From Thermodesulfobacteriota bacterium (GTDB taxonomy: Bacteria; Desulfobacterota; Thermodesulfobacteria; Thermodesulfobacteriales; Thermodesulfatatoraceae): DNA of 9,113 nucleotides. Both the position numbers and the translations under genes were made by a program. How positions within the stretch are numbered: the stretch's first letter is position 1; each line of letters starts with the position of its first letter. The stretch lies in the NCBI GenBank assembly GCA_013154385.1, contig JAADCO010000168.1:1-9113 (forward strand). Reading direction: 5' to 3'. Shown here piece by piece: positions 1 through 7,696 of this stretch. Under the pieces are notes generated by a model that saw nothing but the letters and a program-made list of their open reading frames with translations, did not search any database and was not told the origin of the DNA.

Positions 1-846
<846 letters not shown>

Positions 847-851
847 GGAAG

Positions 852-1142
852 ATGGTCGTTGGGGTGCTCAAGGTCTCGCTCCATATCCCGGAGACGCGCT
901 CTCTCAAGGGCAAGCGCCAGGTGGTGAAGCGCCTCATCCAGCGGATGAACGGCCGCTTCAAGAACGTGGCGGTTTCCGAGGTGGCGGACCAGGATCTCTG
1001 GCAGAAGGCCGTCCTCGGGATCACCACCGTTGGTCCGGACAGCCGCCTCATCAACCGGATCCTGGACCAGGTGCTCGACTACATGGAAGAATTCGAAGAC
1101 TTTGAGATCATCCAAGCGGAGATAGACATCATTTCGATGTAA
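852..1142 (+). CDS. ylxP: DUF503 / YlxP-like small protein
   Basis: A 96-residue protein of the DUF503 family, recognised by the SLKGKRQVVKRLIQR block (residues 17-31) and by VAVSEVADQDLWQKAVLGI (39-57) followed by TTVG. Length and gene position, directly between infB and rbfA, match YlxP of Bacillus and relatives. I know of no firmly established biochemical function; the conserved neighbourhood suggests a role tied to ribosome assembly or translation, which is inference. The ATG at 852 gives the typical family N-terminus (MVVGVLKVSLHIPE). A purine run (agggaag) abuts this ATG with no normal spacing, so translation may depend on coupling to infB, which stops only 5 nt upstream. The acidic C-terminus (EEFEDFEIIQAEIDI) is also family-typical. 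Confidence 0.9.
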   Translation: MVVGVLKVSLHIPETRSLKGKRQVVKRLIQRMNGRFKNVAVSEVADQDLWQKAVLGITTVGPDSRLINRILDQVLDYMEEFEDFEIIQAEIDIISM

Positions 1143-1144
1143 CC

Positions 1145-1498
1145 ATGAAAGGCCATCGTGACCGCCGTTTGGCGGATTTCATCCAGGAAGAAGTGTCGCA
1201 GATCATCCGGGAGGAGCTCTCCGATCCGGAGCTCCAGGGGCTGATTACCATCTCCCGCGTGGAGGTCAGCCCGGATCTGAAATACGCCAAGATTTTCTAC
1301 CAGGTTCACGGCGGAGAGGTCGAAGAGGAGACCGTGGCCCGGGGTTTTTCGCGGGCCGCTCCCTACATCCGCCGTCTCCTTTCCAAGCGTCTCCACACGC
1401 GCTTCGTCCCGGAGATCGAATTCGTCCTCGACAAGCGCAGCGCCGAAGAGGAGAGACTGGACGCCCTCTTTGAGAGGATCAGGAATGAAGGTTCTTGA
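1145..1498 (+). CDS. rbfA: Ribosome-binding factor A
   Basis: RbfA binds the 30S precursor near helices 44/45 of 16S rRNA and helps late 5'-end maturation. The 117-residue product has the usual length and the KH-like fold signatures. These are an N-terminal helix (RRLADFIQEEVSQIIREEL, 7-25), the strand motif ITISRVEVSPDLKYAKIFY (34-52), the AAPYIRRLLSKRL segment (71-83), the PEIEFVLDKR strand (89-98) and a closing helix RLDALFERI. The gene starts 2 nt after the ylxP stop and has no strong Shine-Dalgarno at normal distance, which suggests translational coupling. Its last 14 nt overlap the nrnA start. Its place between infB and truB/nrnA is the common bacterial arrangement. Confidence 0.96.
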   Translation: MKGHRDRRLADFIQEEVSQIIREELSDPELQGLITISRVEVSPDLKYAKIFYQVHGGEVEEETVARGFSRAAPYIRRLLSKRLHTRFVPEIEFVLDKRSAEEERLDALFERIRNEGS

Positions 1499-2441
1499 GG
1501 AAATGGCCGCCCTCATCCGGGAGCGGGAGCGCTTCTTCCTGGTGAGCCACATAAACCCTGACGGAGACGCCATCGGGTCCATGCTGGGTTTGGCCGCCGC
1601 CCTGGAAAGTCTGGGCAAGGAGGTCTGGCCCTATCTCGACGAGGAGATCCCGCGCTCTTACGCCTGGCTGCCGGGGGTGGAAAAGATCCGCTACTCCCTT
1701 CCCCCGGATTCCCGCTGGACGGCCATCGTGCTCGACTGCGGCGATCTTTCGCGCATCGGCGGGGCGGCGGAGTTCGTGGATTCACTCCAAGAGGTCCTCG
1801 TCCTGGATCACCACGAGGTCTCGGGCGATCTGGGGCATCTGCGCCTGGTCGAGCCGATCTTTGCCACCGGCGCCCTGGTCTTTTACCTCCTGCGGGAGCT
1901 ATCCGTTCCCCTCACCCGGGAGATCGCCGAAAACCTCTACACCGCCATCTTTTCCGATACCGGCGGTTTTCGGTTCCAGCAGACCACGGCCGAGGCCTTT
2001 TCCATGGCCAAGGAGCTGGCCGAAGCCGGGGCGGACCCGGCCAAGATCGCCGAGATGCTCACCGAGCACTATCCCCTCTCGCGTTTCTGCCTCCTGAAGC
2101 TGGTGCTCGAAAGGCTGCGTCTGCTGGCCGAGGGAAAGGTGGCCATCTCCGTGCTGAAGAGCGAAGACTACGAACGTTGCCAGGCCACGAAGTCCGATCC
2201 CGAAGACTTCGCCACCTTTCTCCGCTCCATAGACGGCGTGGAGGTCACGGCCCTCGTCAAGGAGGTCAAGCCAGGGGAGATCTCGGTGAGTCTCCGCAGC
2301 CGGGGCCGGGTGAACGTGGCGCGGTTCGCCGCCCGCTTCGGCGGTGGCGGACACCGCTGTGCCGCGGGGTTTCGTCTCAAGGATGATCCCGGTCGGTTCT
2401 ATCACATCCTTCGTCAGGAACTGGAGGCCCTTTTCGCATGA
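1485..2441 (+). CDS. nrnA: DHH/DHHA1 phosphoesterase, NrnA-type oligoribonuclease / pAp phosphatase
   Basis: The 318-residue product has the two-domain DHH-DHHA1 architecture of NrnA. That enzyme degrades very short oligoribonucleotides and dephosphorylates 3'-phosphoadenosine 5'-phosphate. Manganese-binding motifs are all visible: SHINPDGDAIGS (21-32, with H22, D26 and D28), VLDCGD (D84), the signature DHH (108-110) and SDTGGF (D158). The C-terminal DHHA1 domain ends with FGGGGHRCAAGF (285-296), the glycine-rich substrate-binding loop. I chose the ATG at 1485 over an in-frame TTG at 1470 because AGAGG at 1473-1477 lies 7 nt before it. The gene overlaps rbfA by 14 nt and shares an ATGA junction with truB. 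It could be called a generic DHH family protein, but length and operon position favour NrnA. It should complement PNPase, which leaves short oligonucleotides. Confidence 0.93.
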   Translation: MKVLEEMAALIRERERFFLVSHINPDGDAIGSMLGLAAALESLGKEVWPYLDEEIPRSYAWLPGVEKIRYSLPPDSRWTAIVLDCGDLSRIGGAAEFVDSLQEVLVLDHHEVSGDLGHLRLVEPIFATGALVFYLLRELSVPLTREIAENLYTAIFSDTGGFRFQQTTAEAFSMAKELAEAGADPAKIAEMLTEHYPLSRFCLLKLVLERLRLLAEGKVAISVLKSEDYERCQATKSDPEDFATFLRSIDGVEVTALVKEVKPGEISVSLRSRGRVNVARFAARFGGGGHRCAAGFRLKDDPGRFYHILRQELEALFA

Positions 2442-3373
2442 AAGACGGTGTTTTGATCATAGACAAACCGGAAGGCATGAGTTCCACGGAAGTGGTGGAA
2501 CACGTCAAGCGCAAGCTGCGGGTGAAGAAGGCCGGACACGGCGGCACGCTCGATCCCTTTGCCACGGGCGTGCTCCCCATCTGTCTCGGGCGGGGCACGA
2601 AGCTTGCGCAGTTCATCCTCGAGGGCGACAAGGAATACGAGGGACATTTCGAGCTCGGCCTGGTGACCGAGACCTACGACATCACCGGCGAGGTGGTGGA
2701 ACGGAACCCCGTGCCGGAGCTGAGTCTGGAAGAGATCCAGAAGGTCTTTGACGAATACGTGGGCGTGATCGAGCAGGCCCCTCCGGCCTTCTCCGCGGCC
2801 AAGCTCCACGGAAGGCCGCTCTACAAGTACGCCCGGGAAGGATTGAAGGTCGAGAAACCGCCGAAGAAGGTGGAGATCCTCGTCTTTGAGGCCCTGAAGT
2901 ACGAGCCTCCTTACGTTCACTTTCGCATCTATTGCAGCAAGGGCACCTACATTCGTTCGCTCATCCACGAGGTGGGGCAAAGGCTTGGTTGCGGGGCGAC
3001 CCTGGTGAAACTGCGCCGCCTGCGCAAGGGATCCTTCACCATTGACCAGGCCATCACCCTCAAGCGTTTCGACGAAGAGGTGGAGAGCGGGCGCATCGAG
3101 AGGCGCATCATCCCGCCGGCAAGGGCCCTTGAGTTCATCCCGGCGCTTACCGTGGGCCCGGAGGTCGCCCGGCGCATCCGCAACGGTCGGCCGCTGGCTG
3201 TTTCGGCCCTGGCCAACATGATCCGGCTCCAGAAGGTGCCGCAGAAGCCGCGCGTGCCCTGGTTGCGCCTGGTCACGCCGGAAGGGTCCCTGGTGGCGGT
3301 GATCGAATACCCCGAAGACCTGAATCGTCCGGGCAACGTCAAGATGGTGCGGGTCTTCCCGGAAGGATTCTAG
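2438..3373 (+). CDS. truB: tRNA pseudouridine(55) synthase
   Basis: TruB isomerises uridine 55 in the T-loop of most tRNAs to pseudouridine and also acts as a tRNA folding chaperone. The 311-residue protein has the catalytic motif GHGGTLDPFATGVLP (33-47) with the nucleophilic Asp39. It also has the KPEGMSS motif (10-16), the tyrosine-containing GLVTETYDITGEV segment (74-86) and SKGTYIRSLIHEVG (167-180) with the conserved Arg173. A C-terminal PUA-like region (about 235-310) is indicated by ARRIRNGRPL and a LVAVIEY strand, so this is a long-form TruB with a full tail. The ATG overlaps the nrnA stop (ATGA), and GGAGG at 2423-2427 gives a 10-nt spacing. A 99-nt gap then separates it from rpsO. 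Confidence 0.97.
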   Translation: MKDGVLIIDKPEGMSSTEVVEHVKRKLRVKKAGHGGTLDPFATGVLPICLGRGTKLAQFILEGDKEYEGHFELGLVTETYDITGEVVERNPVPELSLEEIQKVFDEYVGVIEQAPPAFSAAKLHGRPLYKYAREGLKVEKPPKKVEILVFEALKYEPPYVHFRIYCSKGTYIRSLIHEVGQRLGCGATLVKLRRLRKGSFTIDQAITLKRFDEEVESGRIERRIIPPARALEFIPALTVGPEVARRIRNGRPLAVSALANMIRLQKVPQKPRVPWLRLVTPEGSLVAVIEYPEDLNRPGNVKMVRVFPEGF

Positions 3374-3472
3374 GTTGATGCGCAGGGGGCGGAGTGTTAG
3401 AAAGAGTTAGCCACGCGCAGGGGGTGGCGTAGTCCCCTCCTGGGCTTAAATTCCATATCAGGAGGTTTGGAG
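3374..3472 (+). promoter_or_regulatory. rpsO leader with possible S15-responsive pseudoknot and SD-sequestering hairpin
   Basis: This is the longest non-coding stretch among the + strand genes. Two mutually exclusive RNA folds can be drawn by hand. (1) An H-type pseudoknot: stem 1 pairs 3410-3414 (gccac) with 3424-3428 (gtggc), and stem 2 pairs the loop bases 3419-3423 (agggg) with 3434-3438 (cccct). (2) An 8-bp hairpin pairing 3436-3443 (cctcctgg) with 3458-3465 (tcaggagg; one G-U) around a 14-nt loop, which covers the whole AGGAGG ribosome-binding site at 3460-3465. Bases 3436-3438 are used by both. In E. coli, S15 is known to bind a pseudoknot in its own mRNA, and several other rpsO leaders carry S15-binding structures. 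That this leader does so is inference. No convincing -35/-10 pair was found. Confidence 0.45.
3380..3427 (+). repeat. Imperfect 13-nt direct repeat in the rpsO leader
   Basis: The G-rich unit gcgcagggggYgg occurs at 3380-3392 and again at 3415-3427, with 12 of 13 positions identical and a 35-nt period. The second copy provides the 5' strand of pseudoknot stem 2 (agggg, 3419-3423). The first copy carries the same agggg (3384-3388) and could compete for the same cccct partner at 3434-3438. In addition, tgcgc (3379-3383) can pair with gcgca (3415-3419) as a longer-range 5-bp helix. The repeat may therefore be part of the leader's switching structure, or a chance local duplication. Confidence 0.55.
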
Positions 3473-3742
3473 ATGGCCTTTGATAGCGACGTAAAGAAGG
3501 AGATCATCGAAAAGTTTGCCCGGCACCCCGGAGACACGGGCAGCCCGGAGGTGCAGATCGCGCTGCTTACGGCGCGCATCAAGCACCTGGAAGGGCACTT
3601 CAAGGTCCACAAGAAGGATCACCACTCCCGCCGGGGGTTGCTCAAGCTGGTTGGTCGTCGGCGCAGGCTTCTGAATTATCTCAAGCGGACGGATTTCGAC
3701 CGCTATCGAGAAATCGTCAAGGCCCTTGGTTTGAGGGCTTAA
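3473..3742 (+). CDS. rpsO: 30S ribosomal protein S15
   Basis: S15 is a primary 16S rRNA-binding protein that organises the central domain of the 30S subunit and contributes to bridge B4 with the 50S subunit. The 89-residue length equals that of E. coli S15. Conserved RNA-contact segments are intact: HPGDTGSPEVQIALLT (18-33), HLEGHFKVHKKDHHSRRGLL (38-57) and GRRRRLLNYLKR (61-72). The ATG at 3473 is preferred to an in-frame TTG at 3467 because AGGAGG (3460-3465) lies 7 nt before it and the product then has the standard N-terminus. This strong ribosome-binding site can be buried by an upstream anti-SD sequence, so autoregulation is plausible. It sits directly before pnp, as in E. coli and many other bacteria. 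Confidence 0.98.
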   Translation: MAFDSDVKKEIIEKFARHPGDTGSPEVQIALLTARIKHLEGHFKVHKKDHHSRRGLLKLVGRRRRLLNYLKRTDFDRYREIVKALGLRA

Positions 3743-3767
3743 TCTTTCGAAGAGGGGTGATGGCTCG

Positions 3768-5933
3768 ATGCATCGGGTGGAAACGGAGATAGCTGGCCGG
3801 AAGTTCTTGCTCGAAACGGGGAAGGTGGCCAAACAGGCCCACGGGGCCATTTGGGCCAAGTACGGCGACACGGTGGTCCTGGTCACGGTGGTGGCGGCGG
3901 ATGAGCCCAAGGACATGGACTTTTTGCCGCTCACGGTGGAATACCAGGAGATGTACTACGCGGCGGGACGCATCCCCGGGAGCTACTTCCGCCGGGAGAT
4001 GGGCAAGGGGAGCGAAAAGGAGATCATCACCGCGCGGCTGATAGATCGCCCCATTCGGCCCCTTTTCCCCAAGAATTGGCGCTACGAGACCCAGATCATG
4101 GCTACGGTGCTCTCCATGGATCCGGAGGTGGACCCGGACATCGTGGCCATCACCGCGGCCTCTGCGGCTCTTGAGATCTCTCACATCCCCTTTGCCGGTC
4201 CCATTGCGGCGGTGCGCGTGGGGCGGGTGAACGGGGAGTTCGTCTTGAACCCCAGTGCGGCCCTCCTCAAGGAGAGCGATCTCAACCTGGTGGTGGTGGG
4301 AAGCGAAGAGGCCATCGTCATGGTGGAGGGCATGGCGCGCGAGGTGCCGGAAGAGGTGGTGAGCGAGGCCCTCTTCTTTGCCCACGAGAACCTGAAGCCG
4401 CTTCTTGCCCTTCAGCGCGAGCTTCGGGAGAAGGCCGGGCGGGAGAAGATGGTCCTTGAGGAGCCCGAGGTGGACGAGGAGCTGCGGGCCAAGGTGCGCG
4501 AGCTTTCGGAAAAGGCCCTCCGCGAGGTCATCACCACCGCGAGCAAGGTGGAGCGCAACCGCCGGCGCAAGGAGGCCTTCAAGGCCCTGCTCGAGGCCCT
4601 GGGCGAGGAATACGCCGACCGCGAGAAGGAGATCCGGGAGTATTTCGAAGAGTTCGAAAAGGAGCTCATGCGCCAGATGCTCTTGAAGGAAGGGCGCCGC
4701 GTGGACGGGCGCAAGCCCGAGGAGGTGCGCCCCATCTGGGCCGAGGTCTCGGTGCTCCCGCGCACGCACGGTTCCGCCATCTTCACCCGCGGCGAGACCC
4801 AGGTCCTCACCGTGGCCACCCTGGGAAGCCCGGAAGAGGAGCAGCGCATTGACATGCCCGGGGAGGAGGTCTTCAAGCACTTCATCCTCCACTACAACTT
4901 TCCGCCTTACTGCGTGGGCGAGGTGCGGCCCTTGAGAGGCCCGTCCCGCCGGGAGATCGGCCACGGGATGCTGGCCGAACGGGCTCTCACCCCGGTGGTG
5001 CCCACGGAAGAGGAGTTCCCCTACACCATTCGCGTGGTCTCGGACGTGCTCGAGTCGAACGGCTCTTCGTCCATGGCCACGGTTTGCGGGGCCACCCTCT
5101 CGCTCATGGACGCCGGTGTCCCCATCAAGGACATGGTTGCGGGCATCGCCATGGGGCTCGTCAAGGAAGACGACCAGGTGATCATCCTCACCGACATCCT
5201 GGGCGATGAGGACCGCATGGGCGACATGGACTTCAAGGTCGCGGGCACGGAAAGCGGGGTCACCGCCCTCCAGATGGACATCAAGATCACGGGCATCACG
5301 CGGGAGATCATGACCCGGGCCCTGGAGCAGGCGCGCCAGGCTCGGTTCCACGTGCTCAACGAGATGCGCAAGGTGCTCGACAAGCCGCGGGAAAAGCTCT
5401 CGGTCTACGCCCCGAAGATGCTCACCGTGCAGATCAGCCCCGACAAGGTGCGCGACCTCATCGGTCCCGGTGGGAAGACCATCAAGGGCATCATTGCTTC
5501 CTGCGGTGACGTGAAGATCGACATTGACGACCGCACGGGCACGGTGCGCATCTACTCTTCCTCGGCCGAGGTGGCGGAGAAAGCGGCCAAGATGGTCGAG
5601 GAGGTGACGCGCGAGGCCGAGGTCGGAAAGCTCTACCACGGCAAGGTGACGCGGGTGGCGGATTTCGGGGCCTTTGTCGAGATCTTCCCCGGCACCGAGG
5701 GGCTGATCCACATCTCGCAGCTCGACAACCGGCGGGTGCGCAACGTGACCGACATCCTGCGCGAGGGTGACGAGGTCCTGGTCAAGGTGATTGACATAGA
5801 CAAGGCCGGCCGGATCAAGCTTTCGCGAAAGGCCGCCCTGGCCGAATCCCTCAAGGAGAACGCTCCGGCGGACAAAGACAAGACCGAGCAGAAGAACGAG
5901 CAAAAGAAGGAACCGGAAAAGAAAGAAGGCTAG
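3768..5933 (+). CDS. pnp: Polynucleotide phosphorylase (polyribonucleotide nucleotidyltransferase)
   Basis: PNPase is a trimeric 3'-to-5' exoribonuclease that uses phosphate to release nucleoside diphosphates. It is a core enzyme of mRNA decay and works in reverse as a tailing enzyme. The 721-residue protein has the full domain order: first RNase PH-like domain (about 1-220, with FRREMGKGSEKEI), a helical linker (about 230-310), and the second, catalytic RNase PH domain (about 315-545). The catalytic domain shows SNGSSSMATVCG for phosphate binding and GDEDRMGDMDFK (479-490) carrying the acidic metal-binding cluster. A KH domain with LIGPGGKTIKGI (564-575) and an S1 domain (about 620-688, VADFGAFVEIFPGTEGLIHISQ) follow. 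The tail after 690 is a Lys/Glu-rich low-complexity extension. The start is set by agagggg at 3751-3757. Only 25 nt separate it from rpsO, with no long hairpin like the RNase III site in that intergenic region of E. coli. Confidence 0.98.
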   Translation: MHRVETEIAGRKFLLETGKVAKQAHGAIWAKYGDTVVLVTVVAADEPKDMDFLPLTVEYQEMYYAAGRIPGSYFRREMGKGSEKEIITARLIDRPIRPLFPKNWRYETQIMATVLSMDPEVDPDIVAITAASAALEISHIPFAGPIAAVRVGRVNGEFVLNPSAALLKESDLNLVVVGSEEAIVMVEGMAREVPEEVVSEALFFAHENLKPLLALQRELREKAGREKMVLEEPEVDEELRAKVRELSEKALREVITTASKVERNRRRKEAFKALLEALGEEYADREKEIREYFEEFEKELMRQMLLKEGRRVDGRKPEEVRPIWAEVSVLPRTHGSAIFTRGETQVLTVATLGSPEEEQRIDMPGEEVFKHFILHYNFPPYCVGEVRPLRGPSRREIGHGMLAERALTPVVPTEEEFPYTIRVVSDVLESNGSSSMATVCGATLSLMDAGVPIKDMVAGIAMGLVKEDDQVIILTDILGDEDRMGDMDFKVAGTESGVTALQMDIKITGITREIMTRALEQARQARFHVLNEMRKVLDKPREKLSVYAPKMLTVQISPDKVRDLIGPGGKTIKGIIASCGDVKIDIDDRTGTVRIYSSSAEVAEKAAKMVEEVTREAEVGKLYHGKVTRVADFGAFVEIFPGTEGLIHISQLDNRRVRNVTDILREGDEVLVKVIDIDKAGRIKLSRKAALAESLKENAPADKDKTEQKNEQKKEPEKKEG

Positions 5934-5963
5934 GTCAGGGGGGCGCGCCGGCCCGCATCTCTT

Positions 5964-6614
5964 ATGACGCGATACAAGATCTTCCTGCAAGCCTTTCTGC
6001 TCTTCCTGCTTCTCTCCGGTCTCTCCTGCGCCCGAAAGGTAGAGCGCCACTACGTCCGCTGGGTGATTGACGGAGACACGGTGGTCATCGAGACCGGGGA
6101 TCACGTGCGCTACGCAAGCATCAACGCCCCGGAGATCCCCCACGAAGGGGAGCCCGGAGAGCCCTTCGGCCTGGTGGCCAAGCGCTTGAACAACAGGCTG
6201 GTCAAGGGGAAGGCGGTCCTGCTCGAGATCGCCGAAGAACCCCGGGACCGCTTCGGGCGTCTCCTGGCCTACGTCTTCCTCCCGGACGGCACGTTCGTCC
6301 AGGAGGAGCTCGTGGGCCAGGGTTTGGCCTTTGTCTGTTATCTTCCCCCCAATCTCAAGTACTACGCGCGTCTCCTCGAGACGGAGCGCCGGGCCATAAA
6401 GGCGGGACGGGGCCTCTGGGGAGAGGACCTCTTCCGCGGCGAGCCCTATTATCTGGGCAACCGTCGTTCCCGACGCTTTCATCGCCCGGGATGCCCCTAC
6501 GGGCGGAGGACTTCTCTCAGGAACCGCGTTATCTTTAAGGACATGAAGCAGGCCTTTTTCGAGGGATACTGTCCCTGCAAGAAATGCCGGCCTTGGCCGG
6601 GGAGAGGGAGATGA
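5964..6614 (+). CDS. Exported thermonuclease (SNase)-like protein with C-terminal Ada-like zinc module
   Basis: A 216-residue protein beginning with a signal sequence (basic MTRYK, hydrophobic FLLFLLLSGL, Cys22). The cysteine suggests a lipoprotein, but the lipobox (GLSC) is not canonical, so simple secretion is possible. Residues about 28-155 form a staphylococcal-nuclease domain: IDGDTV (35-40), VRYASINAPE (48-57) and DRFGRLLAYVF (95-105). R49, E57 and R99 match the catalytic Arg35, Glu43 and Arg87 of micrococcal nuclease, while N54 replaces the calcium ligand Asp40. The C-terminus (about 162-211) resembles the zinc-binding domain of Ada, with FHRPGC and GYCPCKKC offering H173, C177, C205 and C208 as ligands. 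It likely cleaves nucleic acid outside the cytoplasm; the tail's job is unknown. No good ribosome-binding site precedes the ATG. Its stop overlaps the pheA start (ATGA). Confidence 0.85.
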   Translation: MTRYKIFLQAFLLFLLLSGLSCARKVERHYVRWVIDGDTVVIETGDHVRYASINAPEIPHEGEPGEPFGLVAKRLNNRLVKGKAVLLEIAEEPRDRFGRLLAYVFLPDGTFVQEELVGQGLAFVCYLPPNLKYYARLLETERRAIKAGRGLWGEDLFRGEPYYLGNRRSRRFHRPGCPYGRRTSLRNRVIFKDMKQAFFEGYCPCKKCRPWPGRGR

Positions 6615-7696
6615 AGGACAAGAACGAAGAACTGGTCAGGTTGCGTCAGGAGATAGATGCCCTTGATCGTCAGATCCTCGAATGCCTCAAGAAGAGATAC
6701 CGCATAGTCGGTGAGGTGGGCCGGATCAAGCGCGAAATGGGGCTCACCGTGCTCGATCTGGGGCGGGAGAAGTCTCTTCTTGAGCGTCTCCTCCGGGAGA
6801 ACCAGGGAGAGTTCCCGGAAGAGAGCCTCAAGGCCATCTTCCTGGAGATCATCAACACCTGCCGCTCGGCGCAGGAGGCGGTGAAGGTGGCCTATCTGGG
6901 GCCGGAAGCCACGTTCAGTCACATGGCGGCCATCAAGTTTTTCGGTCACGGCGCGCAGTTCCAGCCGCTCGAATCCGTGCTCGACGTCTTCGAGGAGACC
7001 GAGGCCGGTCGGACCCGCTTCGGCGTGGTGCCGGTGGAAAACTCCATCGAGGGCACGGTCTCTACCACCCTCGACGCCTTTTCGGACTACAAGCTCCAGG
7101 TCTGCGGGGAGGTTTACGTGCCCATTTCCCACGACCTCCTGAACCAGACCGGGCGCAAGGAAGACATCCGCAAGGTTCTCTCCCATCCCCACGCCCTGGC
7201 CCAGTGCCGCCGCTGGTTGCGGAAGAATCTTCCCTCCGTGCCGGTGGAGGAGGTCTCCTCCACGGCCTTTGCCGCCCGCTGGGCCGCGGTGGACCCCTCG
7301 GTGGCGGCCATTGCGAGCCCCCTTGCGGCGCGCACCTATCATCTTCAGGTGGTGGCCAGCCGCATCGAGGACTTCCGGGGAAACGTCACCCGTTTCTGGA
7401 TCATCGGCAAGCAGAGTCCCGAGCCCACGGGGCACGACAAGACCTCGCTCTTCTTCAGCATCTCGGACCGCCCCGGGGCCCTCTACGAGGTGCTCAGTTG
7501 CTTTGCCAAGCGCCAGATAAACCTCACCAAGATCGAGAGCCGGCCCGCCAAGAGTGAGCCGTGGCGCTATCTCTTCTTCCTGGATTGCGAAGGTCACGCC
7601 GAGGAGGAGCCGGTTAAGGAATGTCTGCGCGAACTGGAAAAGATCTGCGTGCACGTGGAATGGCTTGGCTCCTACCCGGCTGGGGAGGCCCCTTAA
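6611..7696 (+). CDS. pheA: Bifunctional chorismate mutase / prephenate dehydratase (P-protein)
   Basis: This enzyme converts chorismate to prephenate and then to phenylpyruvate, the committed steps to phenylalanine. The 361-residue protein has an AroQ-type mutase domain (about 1-90). There R12, R29, K40 and D49 match the active-site Arg11, Arg28, Lys39 and Asp48 of the E. coli enzyme. The prephenate dehydratase domain (about 92-268) starts VAYLGPEATFSH and contains GVVPVENSIEGTV and the catalytic TRF motif (260-262). A C-terminal ACT domain (about 276-356), with DRPGALYEVL and the ESRP motif (309-312), is the expected site of phenylalanine feedback inhibition. I chose the ATG at 6611 because GGGGAG at 6599-6604 precedes it by 6 nt; an earlier in-frame ATG at 6584 lacks such a site. 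It overlaps the upstream nuclease gene by 4 nt. Confidence 0.96.
   Translation: MKDKNEELVRLRQEIDALDRQILECLKKRYRIVGEVGRIKREMGLTVLDLGREKSLLERLLRENQGEFPEESLKAIFLEIINTCRSAQEAVKVAYLGPEATFSHMAAIKFFGHGAQFQPLESVLDVFEETEAGRTRFGVVPVENSIEGTVSTTLDAFSDYKLQVCGEVYVPISHDLLNQTGRKEDIRKVLSHPHALAQCRRWLRKNLPSVPVEEVSSTAFAARWAAVDPSVAAIASPLAARTYHLQVVASRIEDFRGNVTRFWIIGKQSPEPTGHDKTSLFFSISDRPGALYEVLSCFAKRQINLTKIESRPAKSEPWRYLFFLDCEGHAEEEPVKECLRELEKICVHVEWLGSYPAGEAP

Noticed and set aside
1470..1484. In-frame TTG start extending nrnA by five codons
   Set aside because: The ATG at 1485 has a ribosome-binding site at proper spacing and gives the usual N-terminus.
3374..3410. Possible promoter upstream of rpsO (ttgatg as a -35)
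   Set aside because: The candidate -10 about 17 nt downstream (ttagaa) matches the consensus poorly; read-through from truB is equally likely.
3766..3775. Perfect 10-bp palindrome cgatgcatcg covering the pnp start codon
   Set aside because: It has no loop, so it cannot fold as a hairpin. There is no sign of an operator pair, and a single short palindrome is expected by chance.
5941..5954. gggc-gcgccg-gccc hairpin after pnp, also containing a ggcgcgcc palindrome
   Set aside because: The stem is only four base pairs and no U-tract follows; it is too weak to call a terminator.
3717..6482. Very long open frame (921 codons) on the - strand opposite pnp and the nuclease gene
   Set aside because: It lies entirely antisense to clearly conserved pnp domains. 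Its translation is low in recognisable motifs and heavy in His, Leu, Gly and Asp, as expected from the complement of G+C-rich codons.
6584..6610. Upstream in-frame ATG extending pheA by nine codons
   Set aside because: It has no Shine-Dalgarno before it, whereas the ATG at 6611 has a strong one and forms an ATGA junction with the preceding gene.
6497..7654. 385-codon open frame on the - strand opposite pheA
   Set aside because: It is antisense to the conserved P-protein and has no family motif; it is explained by strand-wide G+C bias.
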